Source: Dipteris shenzhenensis
Taxonomy: Eukaryota > Polypodiophyta > Polypodiopsida > Gleicheniales
DNA: 64,000 bases
Direction: 5' to 3' (one strand)
Assembly (NCBI GenBank): GCA_047967505.1
Contig: CM106538.1
The notes under the pieces are model-generated. The model saw only the letters and a program-made list of their open reading frames with translations. It was not told the DNA's origin and did no database searches. The stretch's first letter is position 1. Each line of letters starts with the position of its first letter. Positions 21,941 to 33,110 of this stretch are shown here, piece by piece. A program made the translations under genes and the position numbers.

Positions 21941-23760
21941 GATACTTGGTATCTAGATAGTCATTTATCGAAGCACATGACTCACCGGAAAGAGTGGTTT
22001 GAAGAAATCAAACATATTCATGGCAGACATGTTACTTGTGCTAATGATGCAACTCAAGACATCATAGGAGTGGGAGATGTTTCCATCCTTTTGGATTCAG
22101 GAAAGAAAAAGTATATCTGTGATGTCTGGTTCCATCCATGGCCCATGATCAGCACAGTCTTGTGGAATTTCAGGATGATCAATGCAAGATCAAGGATCCA
22201 AAGAAAGGGTATAAGATTGTGGCTACAGGCTCTTATGAGGCCAGCATGGGTCTTTTACAAGCTTGATGCTCAGCCCTATAATTAGCATGCTTTGGTTGTC
22301 TCTTATGCTACTCCTGGTGATTTATGGTATTCCAGGTTTATTCTTGTGCATCACAAAGCTTTGGCATATCTGAGTGTAGGTACCTCAAAGGATTAAGGAA
22401 GCTTCTTCCAGAGTATACCTCGGGGGAACCTCTAGTTGCTGCAATCAACAAAACGGTACCCATAACTTCTGGCCCAACAGGAGTACATCCTGCTCCCCCT
22501 CTTGCACGAGCATCTAAGCCACCTCCTCCTCCTATCATGCTGCCTCCATTGCTTCCGACTCCCCCTTTGCTCCAAGCTCCTGCGCCCAATTCAATTGGTT
22601 CCCCTTATTTCTATCCTCAGCCTTACTATGCACCGTACCAACCACCTATGTTAGGAGGTGGCTATGGACCCACATCGCCTACCTTTCCAAAAGGATGGCC
22701 CAGGTACAGTAAGAGCACACATGGTTTTGAAGATTGTGCATAGTGACGTTTGTAGACCACTGAATGTAACTACCCATAGAGGGTATCGGTATCTTGTTAC
22801 ATTCATTGATGACTATTCCAGGTTGACATGGCTCTTTCTCATGAAATGCAAATCTCAAGTGTTCAATTGGTTCAAGGAGTTCAAAGCATCGGCTAAGAAC
22901 CAAACTAATTCTAGAATTGGAACACTCAATTCCAACAATGGAGAAGAGTACACTTCAAATTCCTTTGAAGGGTACTTGAAAGAGCATGGGACAAAGCATC
23001 ACAAAACAGTGCCATACATGCCTCAACATAATCCGATTGCAGAGAGGAAGAACCTAACTTTCATGGAGATGACACAATGTATGCTGCAATGTAAGAAAAT
23101 GTCAAAAGAATTTTGGGGTGAGGGTGAAGCAATAGTTACAGCCACATATATTCAGATTCGATGCCCTACACAAGCATTGGTGGACAGGACACCTTTTGAG
23201 GCATTTTATGCCTACAAGCCCAAGGTGAATCATTTCAGGGTATTTGGGTCAGTTGCATATGCTTTAATACTGGCTCAGAATCGATCCAAGCTTGATGATA
23301 AGAGCACTTAATGCATCTTTGTGGGGTATAGCACTGAAGTTCCAGGCTTCAGGCTTTATGATCCAGCCACAAGGAAAGTAATCATAAGCAAGGATGTTTT
23401 ATTTGCTGAGCATGATAGCATGCAGCCCATCAATGAGGCTTTTTGCCTCCATATGATGATACACCTTTGGATATTTTTCAGTTTGAGGATGATACGGATT
23501 TGGTTCTTTCAATTGATTTGGGTTCTCCAGTTGCTATTCCCTCTATCTCTCTTGCCACATGTTAGGGTACTTCTCCCTTGAATGTTTCAGATTTTCAACC
23601 AGATCATGGAGAGGGACAGCCCAATATTTGGAAGCACTATCACCATCGTGCAAAGGATGCAACTCTGGGTGCACTTCCAGTTGCTATTCCCAATGGTACA
23701 AGTGAAAAATCAGTTCCAAGATGGGCTAGGTTGACTCTTATAGATGCCAAAGATTAACCC
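21941..23760 (+). pseudogene. Copia 1, pol copy 2: protease and integrase with gypsy insert
   Basis: The protease region has TWYLDSHLSKHMTHRKEWFE (the canonical DSGAS is changed), then KLDAQPYN. At 22371 the reading changes to gypsy gag sequence, and at about 22670 it returns to copia within PTSPTFPKGWPR. The integrase core follows (HSDVCRPLNVTTHRGYRYLV, IAERKNLTFMEMTQ). The second catalytic Asp is Asn (NSNNGEEY). The linker RKVIISKDVLF and KDATLGALPVAIPNG leads toward RT. The clean frame 22658-23311 covers the integrase core. This copy is about as diverged from copy 1 as two family members would be. Confidence 0.85.
22371..22669 (+). repeat. Gypsy gag segment embedded in copia 1
   Basis: The segment encodes ECRYLKGLRKLLPEY, EPLVAAINK, PPPPIMLPPLLPTPPLLQAP and YFYPQPYYAPYQPP. 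It aligns along its whole length with 31651-31943 of the gypsy gag gene. It replaces about 83 bp present in copia copy 1 (20829-20911), including the CEAC zinc-binding part. Junction overlaps are only two to four bases. Confidence 0.85.
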
Positions 23761-25358
23761 ACTTTAGGGAGAACTAGGGCCAGCATCAAAAGTGCTCAGA
23801 ATCAAGTCGATTTTCCCTTGATGACTAAAATGATGGAAGCTGAAAATGAACCTCAGTGTTGTGAGCATGCACAAGGACATCCCGCATGGTGGAAAGCCAT
23901 GGAATAAAAAATTCGATCCATTGACAAAAATGCTACATGGGATTTGGTTGATCCTCCCATAGGCCAGAATGTGGTTGGCACCAAATGGATCTACAAGGTC
24001 AAGTATAATGTAGATGGTACAGTTGAGAAACACAAGGCCCGTCTTGTTGCCAAGGGGTATGCTCAAGAAGAGGGAATTGACTATGAGGAGACTTTTGCTT
24101 CAGTAGCCAAAATGACTACCATTCGATGTGTCAATTCCTTAGCTACAAATTATGGTTGGTCATTCTTTCAGATGGATGTCCAGCTTGCCTTTTTGAGTGG
24201 GGATCTCAAAGAGGAGGTCTATGTGCAGCAGCCCCAAGGTTTTGTGGTGGAGGGACAATAGCACAAGTTATGCAACTGAAACAGGCATTATATGGGCTCA
24301 AGCAAGAACCTCGTGCATGATATCACAAGATATATCAATTTTTTCTGTCCCGGGGCTTTGTGAATATACATACGGAGCCCAATCTCTATGTTTTGCAAGA
24401 AAACACAGATTTGGTCATTCGTGTTCTATAAGTCAATGGCATTATACTCACTGGCAATAATTTACAGAGATAATTGCAGCAGTGAAGTCCGTCTTATTTT
24501 AAACATTTGATATGACATATTTGGGACACTTCACTATTGACGTTATATTTTGGTAGACCCAAGGGGGGATATCTATGTCATAGACAAAGTATTCAAAGGG
24601 CCTCTTGCAGAAATTTAACATGGAGAATTGTAAACCTGTGGCCATGTCATTGGAAAAAGGAATCAAGGTAAGTAAGTATGATGAGGCCGAAAAGTTTGAT
24701 GGCACACTCTATAGGCAGCTGGTGGGTAGTCTTATCTACTTATGTTCTACTAGACCAGCCATTGCCTATGCCACAGGGTTACTCAGTTAGTTCATGCATT
24801 TTCCCACAATCACACATTGGAATGCAGCAAAAAGGGTTCTCAGATATGTACATGCTCTAGATGGTGACGTATTGCTGAGTGGTTTTTCAGACTCATATTG
24901 GTTAGGAGACATTGATGACCGCGAGTCCACTTCGGGTTATTGCTTCTCATTGGGCTCCGCATGCATATCATGGCTCTTTAAGAAGCAAAGCCATGTCTCT
25001 CTCTCCTTCAGTGAAGCTGAATTTAAAGTGGCAAACATAGCCACTATGGAATGTATGTGGTTAAGGAAGCTATTGCATGATTTGCATCATGCTCAAGATG
25101 GTGAGGCATCTCCAATACTTTGTGACAGCCAGAGTTGCATCGCCATTGGCAACAATCATGTCTTTCATGCTCTCATGAAACACATTGAAAATCACTATCA
25201 TTATGTGCGGGATTGTATTTAGGATGGCTTCATTGATCTTACATATTGTTCCACTGAGGACAATGTGGTGGATATCTTCACAAAAAGCTTGTCAGCGCCT
25301 CTCTGCACACGTCGTCGACATGGCTTGGGGATCAGAGACATTCAAACAATGTCAAGGG
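23761..25358 (+). pseudogene. Copia 1 reverse transcriptase and RNase H, broken
   Basis: RT: VGTKWIYKVKYNVDGTVEKH, ARLVAKGYAQEEGIDYEETF, FQMDVQLAFLSGDLKEEVYV (motif A Asp kept), then after a stop the LYGLK-like region. The YVDD box is destroyed (a stop and VNG where YVDD would be, about 24430). RNase H: YRQLVGSLIYLCSTRPAIAY, DRESTSGYCFSLGSACISW, SFSEAEFKV, CDSQSCIAIGNN, and DNVVDIFTKSL at the end (25260). Many stops and shifts show it is dead. It is followed by a polypurine tract (AAGGGGGAG, 25353-25361) and the 3' LTR. Confidence 0.85.
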
Positions 25359-25361
25359 GGA
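25353..25361 (+). other. Copia 1 polypurine tract
   Basis: AAGGGGGAG lies two bases before the TG of the 3' LTR, the usual priming place for plus-strand DNA synthesis. Confidence 0.75.
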
Positions 25362-25363
25362 GT

Positions 25364-25688
25364 TGTAAAATGACATTCTTTTTCTTTGTACTCCCATAGG
25401 TTGCTATATGCACATGTGGATGGATGTGTGCAACCATGGTACTTTAGGTACTTCTGAGATCATTCCAGAGTACTTTAGCCATATCATGGAGGTGGGATTT
25501 GTAGAGATATACAATGATATGGTGGTGTGGGATAGACTAGGACTTAGTCTATTTTGTATGTTAGTACTTGAACTATATATACCAATAAGTGCTTGTACTT
25601 CATTTGGTTCAAGATTTCAGTTGGAGTTCACTTGTGTTCACTTCTTGTTCTCTTGTGTTCACAATCCATCTCCATTCTTGTTCCTACA
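25364..25688 (+). mobile_element. Copia 1 3' LTR, 325 bp
   Basis: The LTR begins TGTAAAATGAC directly after the polypurine tract and ends TTCCTACA (TG...CA termini). It contains ACTATATATACC as a probable TATA box, then CACAATCCATCTCCATTCTT. Its last 190 bases match the truncated 5' LTR at 14622-14799, with obvious divergence (several substitutions and indels), so the insertion is not recent. Confidence 0.85.
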
Positions 25689-25689
25689 A

Positions 25690-27000
25690 GGAAGAGACAA
25701 TAAGTCACTTGGTGGCAGAAATGTTGGATTAGGAGACAGCGCAATTTACATTGATGGAGTTCATCAAGGACCTTCGGGCCGCATTCCTTCCACTAACTAT
25801 CTAGATAATTTGAGAGTCAATTATCCTAGGGATCCAATGACAAATTTATCATTATGCCAATTGATTCAATTGGGTAGCCATTTAGTGGCAAAGGAAAGAG
25901 CAAGACAAAAACAATAAGTTCTTTTTATGGCTTGCGCTCAGATATTCAGTAGTACGTGCATAGTTTTCAGTCTAAAGATTATGAAAAACCTTATGAGCTT
26001 GGTCAAAATTATGAGCTAGTTAAGGACCCAAGGCAACCTTCAATATAGAGTACTAGGTTTTCACCTTTTTAAGAGACAGTAGCTCTAACAAAGGAAAGAT
26101 ATAGCAATTACCAACCTAATAGAATGAAGAATGATAACTACTACAATGGCTTGTTGGTCTTGGAGTCTCTAAACAGTTATGGTAATGAGAACCATTTCTT
26201 TGATCATTGCATGTAGGGCCACAAAAAGCAAGATTGCCCATACTACAAGAAGCTCCAAGTAGAGATGGCCGCTGTAGTTGGCCCTATATACACTTCACAT
26301 CCTGTAGAAAGGAATTTTCTCATCATTGAGGAGATCAAAGATCTGTAGAAGGGGAAACCTCACATAATTCCCACCACCTTCCATTTTACAACCAGATCGG
26401 TGGGCAGAAAATCCTCATCCTTGCAGACTTTGGGAGTTCTAAGGACATCATCTCCAACAAAGCAACTAGGCAAGCATGGATGACTCTCTCACCAACAATA
26501 ACCATTGCCTTCAATGGTGAATTCATAGGTCAACACATGGAAAGCGACATGGAGCCTACTTCAGTCATTCTAAAGATCTCAGGCCACTCACTACCAGTCA
26601 TGATCGCAACAAGCAATGGACATCATACCGAGATCCAAGTGGTAGCACCACCCACTAGGATCTAACCCTAAACATAGTCCAAACACAATCAAGAAAACTA
26701 AATAAAGGTCAATAGACAGGCGACTCACCTCCCTACCACTCTGAGCATGCGGGCTAGATATCAAACTCCCACAAGGCTATGCCATACCTCCAGCATCCCA
26801 TACCACCAGAACTATCCACAAGGAATCTTCCCATATAGTAGGCAAGAGTCTAGCTCATGATTTAGACTAGACCTTATAGTGGTGTCAATACACTAAATAC
26901 CAATCCAATAGCCTTGGCAACTCAACGTTGAAAAGCATCTTACTTTCTACAAAGTGTCATGCCTCAATATAGCCACCTTTGCAAATGTTAAGTCATCTAG
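25690..27000 (+). pseudogene. Decayed retroelement gag/protease remnant
   Basis: Frames here include IDGVHQGPSGRIPSTNYLDN (25740-25800), a broken zinc knuckle (FFDHCM, stop, GHKKQDCPYYKKLQVEM, about 26195-26270), and a retropepsin-like stretch ILADFGSSKDIISNKATRQA with ILKISGHSLPVMIATSNG (26410-26620). The order, knuckle then protease, is that of LTR retrotransposons (probably gypsy-like), but the sequence is not close to the gypsy at 29.4-37.2 kb. Stops are frequent. Assignment below the level of LTR retroelement is not supported. Confidence 0.5.
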
Positions 27001-27237
27001 CCCCATGTTAGCCTGCTTCCCTAAATCCTAGGGGCCCCTAACCCTATTGGATTACTAATCTCAGTAGCATCTAGGTACACAACATTATTTTTCTCTTTTA
27101 AGCATTTATTCTTGAATGAAATTGAGAAATTTCCTCTGCAAAGTAACAATTGACTCCCAAGTTAGTCTTTGAACTAACTTATTCATAATTTTCCTTTCCT
27201 TAAAAATGATAACTATTTTGAAACATAGTGAAGGTGC

Positions 27238-27390
27238 ATGGTGGAGAGGGAGAGAGAGAGTAGGCTAGAGAGAGAAAGAAAGAAAGAAAGTTTATTAAAG
27301 TCTTCGGAAGACCGATGGGTCTATGAGACTGTGAAAAACCTAGTACAAACGAGCTGTGGTAGTGGAGATAATAATACTCAAAGAGAGACA
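27238..27390 (-). mobile_element. LINE C 3'-end remnant
   Basis: The sense strand reads CTCATAGACCCATCGGTCTTC, then TTTAATAAACTTTC and TTTC repeats, as in LINE C (15716-15760). Even the CT-rich stretch beyond the TTTC repeats (sense TAGCCTACTCTCTCTCTCCC) is shared by the two loci, so it belongs to the element tail or to a common target. Only about 150 bp remain. It abuts the LTR at 27391. Confidence 0.7.
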
Positions 27391-27649
27391 TGATGAAATG
27401 AAAATGAAATAGCAAGAGCAATGAACAAAATGAAAGTACTCACATGTAGACCAAAGAGCTTGTAGACTTGATACTTGATTGATTTGACACTAGACAAATA
27501 CAGCTCTTATATAGAGCACACACACACATATGAACACCAATGCATATGGGAGAACTCCCAATGTGACACGTGGCATCCATAGGACATACTAGACTAGAAT
27601 TCATACTAGAACACACCAAACTAACTCATCTTGACTTCATATTCTAACA
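27391..27649 (-). mobile_element. 3' LTR of a minus-strand copia-like element
   Basis: The 259-bp LTR reads TGTTAGAATATGAAGTC on the minus strand and is preceded there by a GGGGGGG tract (27650-27656 as C on plus), a polypurine tract. It is homologous to the LTRs at 20106, 47691 and 50554. The TTCTTATATAGAGC/CTCTATATAAGAGC region holds a TATA box in the minus orientation. Confidence 0.8.
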
Positions 27650-28080
27650 CCCCCCCATGAAGGCAAGGTGAGAGACTACTGGAATGGAGCCAACAACAGA
27701 ACATGACAATGACGGTCATCAAACTGTGCAATGACAGTGTGCAATGACAGACAGTCTAGAACTAGACATGGCTCCCATGCTATCTCAGAGGCAAGTGAGC
27801 ATGGCTCAGAGCCTATTGAGCATGGTATATAAACTCAAAGGCTCAACTAACATGGCTCTGAGGCTCATCATGCATGGATGCGTGGCCAACTTAAAGGTCT
27901 AGGAGACTAATGCACCTACATTCTAGAACTGACATGCCAGGCCTGATAAATAGACCTATCAAAGCCAATGCATGGCTCCCATAGTACATCCCCTTCTTGA
28001 CCCCAATGACTAACTAGAAACATGGAGTCACACACCATAAAAGAAATACATCATTTTAGGAGGACAGTCCAAGGCAAAGG
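27650..28080 (-). other. Non-coding 3' region shared with the nested element
   Basis: Sequence from the polypurine tract onward (ATGAAGGCAAGGTGAGAGAC, GACATGGCTCCCA, CTCATCATGCATGG) is closely similar to 49056-49480, the internal region of the non-coding LTR element. No open frame with recognisable motifs is present. Confidence 0.8.
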
Positions 28081-28092
28081 ACCTTTATTTAC

Positions 28093-28999
28093 TCAACACA
28101 CATGATTTATTGCATTCATTTTTGGGAAACATCCCAGGGCAGAGTACCCAAATAGAACATGCTTAGAACATATATGGATCATTATCTCCATCGTTCTCTG
28201 GAGGGAAAGAGAGATGTCAGATTTCAACAGTCCGAGCATGAACTTGTGTCGGAGGGTCGTTATCTTCATCGTCACTCGTGGCGGCTGTAACCCAATTGCC
28301 ATGGTCCTTAATTTGCTGTATGGCAAGCTCTGGTAGCATCGGTCCTCCATATGACCAAGCTTGTTACAAAAGGTGCACTTGTCTTTCCATGTGCATGTGC
28401 TATAGTATCTAAAGAAGAGATCGGAGATTCTTTATTCCTGCGATCTTTTTTGAGAAGAAGAGTCACCATATCATCAAAGTAGTCATGGCAAGCCTAAGCA
28501 TTTTAAGAGTATGTTCAAAATGAGTGACTCCTTCCATACTCTTCATGAGGACAGCCATTTTGTCCTCATCGTCCATGGGGAGACACTTCAGGCTAGAAAG
28601 TTGTTGCACAAGAGATAACATTTTTGCTAAATGTGCACTCAAGTTTTCACTATCATCCATTTTCAATTTATAAAATTGCAACTTCAAGAAAACCTTGGAG
28701 TTTGTGATTTGTTACCAAAAAGATTATCGAGACACGCCCATATCGCCTTGGCTGTTGATTTGAAGTCGATGTGATGAATCAAAGTATCATAAAGGCAAAG
28801 TCTGATGATAGCAATAGCTTTTGAGTTGTGTTGCTTCCGGGTCTTGAGTTGTTGGGGATCCTTTGTGGGAGCATCATCCTCAATAGCATCCCATACATTT
28901 TCTTTCATGAGGAGCAATTGAACCTTAGTTTGCCAAGATAGGTTATCCTTTCCCCTTGAACTTCTCCACGAGCAATGAGTTTGAAGAGAGAGAACTCAT
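28093..28999 (-). pseudogene. Copia-like gag remnant with zinc knuckle
   Basis: The frame starts at the ATG at 28999 (SSLSSNSLLVEKF), reaches LLMKENVWDAIEDDAPTKDP (28917 onward), DFKSTAKAIWACLDNLFGNK (UBN2-type copia gag), then, after a frame change near 28686, LKLQFYKLKMDDSENLSAHL and LMKSMEGVTHFEHTLKM. A further shift leads to a CCHC knuckle CTFCNKLGHMEDRC at about 28390-28345. Protease, integrase and RT are missing: sequence passes from the knuckle into the non-coding 3' region and LTR. It is a gag-only deletion derivative of the family represented by the nested element at 47.7-50.9 kb. Confidence 0.8.
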
Positions 29000-29126
29000 T
29001 GTGTACCTTGGGAAATGGCAACTTCAATCTTCAGCACTTTAGGAGCGGGAAAAGAGATGAAACTAATGGCTAGAACTGAAGGCAGAAGAGGCGGATGTTA
29101 TACTGAGATCAATGCAGGACCAGTCA

Positions 29127-29280
29127 CTTAGTGAGGGGATGACATGGTCACAAGGATGACACAAGTCATGGCGATGACATGGTCACAAGGATGACACAAG
29201 TCATGGCGATGACATGGTTGCAGGATGACACAAGTCATGGTGATGACATGGTTGCAGGATGACACAAGTCATGGAGAGGA
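29127..29280. repeat. Minisatellite, about 35-bp units
   Basis: Four to five tandem units built on GATGACATGGTCACAAGGAT plus GACACAAGTCATGG, the first two nearly identical and the later ones shortened. Confidence 0.9.
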
Positions 29281-30031
29281 CATAGTCACCAGGATGGCAT
29301 AGTCACATGGGGACATAATCATCAGGAGGATATATCACCCAAGTGCATGGTCATAAGTCAAGGGTCTTCATGTCACGTAGTCACGCTCCACTAGCCTCTG
29401 CAGACCTGACTCATTGGTGGCATAGATGTTCATTTGGCGGTGCCTTGTCAGATACAGGGTGGTTGCAGGCAGTGCACATGGAGTAGTTACAACGCACCAA
29501 CTCGGCCCAAGCTGGCCGTGGCAGCAGACATGAAGAGACTCAACGACGCGATGGATAAGGATGAGGGGACAACCAATAGGAGAGAGGGAGGGGATTTTCC
29601 CATCCGAAAGGTGAGGGTGAAGAGGGGAGATGAGGGGGATGGGGATGGATGGAGCATTGTACGGGGATTGAGAGTGAGAAGGAGAGAGACTAGAGCTACG
29701 AGCTCACCTGTTGCATTGCTATGGTGTATTGCTATTGCTGCATTGTGGTAGATGAGTGGTCTCTGATCTGTGTTCGGAGAGACTAGTGTATGAGGATCCC
29801 TTCATTCTTTGATACACACTTGCTCGCATCGTGCTCTTGTCTATTGCTTTCTCCGTCCTCTATTATTAGTGTTGTTCCTTCTTATCTCCTTTCTGGGTTT
29901 GTTCTTCCAGTTCTAGTTCTCAGCAGTCCGTAGCACCTTCGACTAGTGTTGTGTCATAGGTTCACGCATCATGCAGTGTAGCGAGTAGTTCTGATACCCT
30001 TGAAGGAGCTAGTAAGAGAACTAGGAGATAC

Positions 30032-32218
30032 TTGAGGAGAGTGGAGAGAAGACTTCCTATCGACCAAACTCGATACAAGAAGCATTATGTGAGATGGAAG
30101 TTGGTGAAGTCCTCAGGGCGAGCACAAAGTGAACCCATTGGAGTAGTGGCCAGAGCAAGCAATTTCATCGAAACTCTCATCGATCTAGACCAACAAGATC
30201 CCTGGTGGTCAGATCAGGACTCTGGAGAAGAGGAAGTACAAAGCGGGGAGCAAGTGAAGGAGGAAAGTACGAAGGACGAAAGCTCCTCAAGAGCTCTTCA
30301 GGGTCAAGACAGCACCTCTTCTCCTCTTGCAATGATGTCTTCATCAACAGCCACTTCAATGGGAGTAGTGCCCACTTCAGCACCGGACTTGACATCCAGT
30401 GGTCAAGCTACTATTTCACATAACCCTGCTCCGTCGAGTCTAGTTTCTACATCCATGACACCTGTGGGCTCTCATTTTGCTCTGGTCATGTCCCTACCCT
30501 CTACGTTGCCATTACCATTATCTATGTCCTTTCCTACTACTTATCCATCATACATGGCTTCGACCCCATCCTTGTCTTTCCCAACTGCCCTCGCATCCTC
30601 TTTGACCCCCATGTTTCCTATGTCCTCACCATCTACTTTTGCAACAGTAGCACCTGTGACATATGCAGTACCATCTATTTCCTCTATGGCTACATTAGTA
30701 GTGAGTTTACCACTAGTGTGGTCCTCTACACGGGGTATCGCCTCATCAACCTCTCCACCGTATGTCTCCATGGTACCCACAATTAGTATTGTTCCATCGG
30801 GAGGCCCTTCATCTGGGGTGGGGATGGTGGTTCTTAATCCTGCAGAAAAAGCTCGACTTCTTGAGTTTCTCAACAAGGTCCATGTGAAGACTCGGAAATT
30901 CAAAGGTCACCTTCATGAGGATGCAGAAGCTCATATGAGAAAATTCATCACGACATGCAAAGCTAAAGGCATGGAGAGCGAGCATGCCTTCCTACACATC
31001 TTTCCGTTGTCATTGGAGGATGCAGCTGATGTATGGTTTAGTCAATTTCCCCCTGACCATTTTCAAACTTGGACATCTCTAAGGGAGGAATTCTTATGAA
31101 CTTTCAAATTGGAGAAGTTTGAACATATGATTGTCGAGGAGTTGTCCACTGACACTATGAAGACTAGGGAAAGCATATCTGAGATGTACTCAAGGATGAG
31201 GGTCTTGGCTGCCAAGATGTTTGTGCCACCTAATGATGCTGTCATGAAAGGGTGGTTTTTGAAAGCATTTCCTCCCACCATTGCTATAATGCTGGTTGAC
31301 AAACTCCTTGAACATGCCTCACTACAAGATTTCTTGAGAGAGGTAGTGAAGATGGAAGGGTCACAGTTAAGTTTTTTCTCATCGCCGACTTCGACCGCCC
31401 AGCCCCTGAGAGAGGAGGGATCATCGGAATGGCAGCAACTCAAGAAGGAATTAGAAGAAATCAAAGAAGTTCTGAAAGACAGAACAAGGATGGATGGACA
31501 ATCATCCTATGAGGCCCAGATCAGAAGTGGTCTTTGGTGTACAGAATGCAAGGGTTCTGGCTATGGTCAGTGGGAGTGTCCCTCTAAGCGCAAGGTACCT
31601 ACTTCTACCTCCTTTTGTACATTTTGTGAAATCCATGGACATGATTCTTCTGAGTGTAGGTACCTCAAAGGGTTAAGGAAGCTTCTACCAGAGTATTCTT
31701 CAAGGGAACCCCTAGTGGATGCAATCAACAGAGCTACACCGGTAGCTTCTAGCCTGACACTTGTACCTCCTACTCTTGGAAAAGCATCTGAGCCACCTTC
31801 CCCTCCTATCATTCCACCCCCATTGTTTCCTAATCCTCCTTTGCTTCAAGCCCCTGCACACAATCCGGTTGGGGCACCATACTTTTATCCTCAGCCCTAA
31901 AATGCACCATACCAACCACCTACTCTTGGAGGTGGGTATGGACAGTACTATCAACGCAGTCGACGGGGTGGTTTTCGAGGAGGCCACAGAGGCGCTAGTC
32001 GAGGGACCAACCTTAGAAGACCTATCATGTGTTATCGATGCGGAGAGTACGGCCACTACCAAGATGATTGTCCACAGCCGTTTGGAGGACCCTCTTGCAC
32101 ACAGTGCAACACAAATGACCACTATAGTAGAGACTGTCCCAATACCAGAGGTGAACCAACATCCCAAGTCAACATGGTTGATGTAGTAGTGGAGGGGGAG
32201 AGCGCACACCCCATCTAA
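30032..32218 (+). pseudogene. Gypsy gag, two in-frame stops
   Basis: One continuous frame is broken only by TGA at 31097 and TAA at 31898. The N-terminus is charged (MRRVERRLPIDQTRYKK), followed by a long Ser/Thr/Pro/Met-rich region (residues about 95-270). The retrotransposon gag core is FLHIFPLSLEDAADVWFSQF with TWTSLREEFL, then, past the first stop, FKAFPPTIAIMLVDKLLEHA. Three CCHC knuckles follow (CTFCEIHGHDSSEC, CYRCGEYGHYQDDC, CTQCNTNDHYSRDC), and a fourth, CTECKGSGYGQWEC, has Tyr in place of His. An Arg/Gly-rich stretch (RRGGFRGGHRGAS) lies between knuckles. The role is capsid formation and RNA packaging. The start codon is the first Met of the frame. Confidence 0.85.
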
Positions 32219-33110
32219 TTGGTGCAGTGTTGGGAGCTATGACAAGGTCACAAATAAAGGATAGCGATGTTATGCACGACTCTGTCTCAACACCATCGGC
32301 CTTGTCACCGACTAGTATGCATCTTCCTCGTCCTCTCCTGTTAGTCGATCAGAAAAATCACCAAAGTCCTCACAACCATTCAGGCCCGTCAACAGCTCCA
32401 AAAGTGGCCGACCTTCCGACAACCAATCTATGCCTTCAAGGTATCAAGCAGTGGTCAAGAGCATCATCAATGATCTTCAAACTAGTAGTTCCAAGGAGGA
32501 GGGAAGCACACCTCAGTTTCCTTCCCGAAAGTTTAGAATAGTGCAGCTCGCAAAGGCACTAACAACCCTAGTAGGACAAAACAAGGGTGCGGAGGAGCAA
32601 CTAGGACCTTCCAATTTTCTCCAAGAAATGGGGCCATTAAGACATAATATGGCACAAGACAAAGGGAATCAGGTGATAGAAGAAACATTACATGAGTCAC
32701 GGGCTAGACATTTGAGAAATGGTACGGCACAAGATAAAGGGAAGCAGGTGTGGGAAGGGACATCACATGAGTCAATGCCTGGACATTCACATTTGCACCC
32801 TCCACCTCGCGTGAGCTTCGACCCTCAGACAGAAGCTAGGAGAATGAGGTTACAAAACGCAACGACCTAGCCCTACTCCTTGATCCAGGACTTGATGGAA
32901 TTCAGGCCCAACATTACCCTACGTCAACTTTGTTTATTGTCCCCCACAAATCAAGGACTAGACCATGGCGTTCCTGAACCGTATGGCAGGAGGTCGACAC
33001 AAGGGACTTGTTCAACGCGGGCCCACACTAGAGACCCCGGACCTATTCAACGCAGGCCCGCACTGGAGACCGGACCGATTCAAGACGGAGATCAATGCTC
33101 GGCTTATGCT
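32219..33110 (+). other. Gypsy gag-protease linker, decayed
   Basis: Open frames change repeatedly (for example 32430-32870, with repeated GTAQDKGKQV / MAQDKGNQV motifs). These show an internal near-repeat of about 90 bp: AATATGGCACAAGACAAAGGGAA versus AATGGTACGGCACAAGATAAAGGG. A second near-repeat, ACCCGGCC... of the type GATTCAA/ATTCAACGCGGGCC, is at about 33010-33080. No domain is recognised. Confidence 0.5.

Noticed and set aside
25408-25917. 169-codon frame starting in the copia 1 3' LTR as a single gene
   Set aside because: Its first half is LTR sequence and its second half belongs to the decayed element after 25690; the two are joined only by chance openness.
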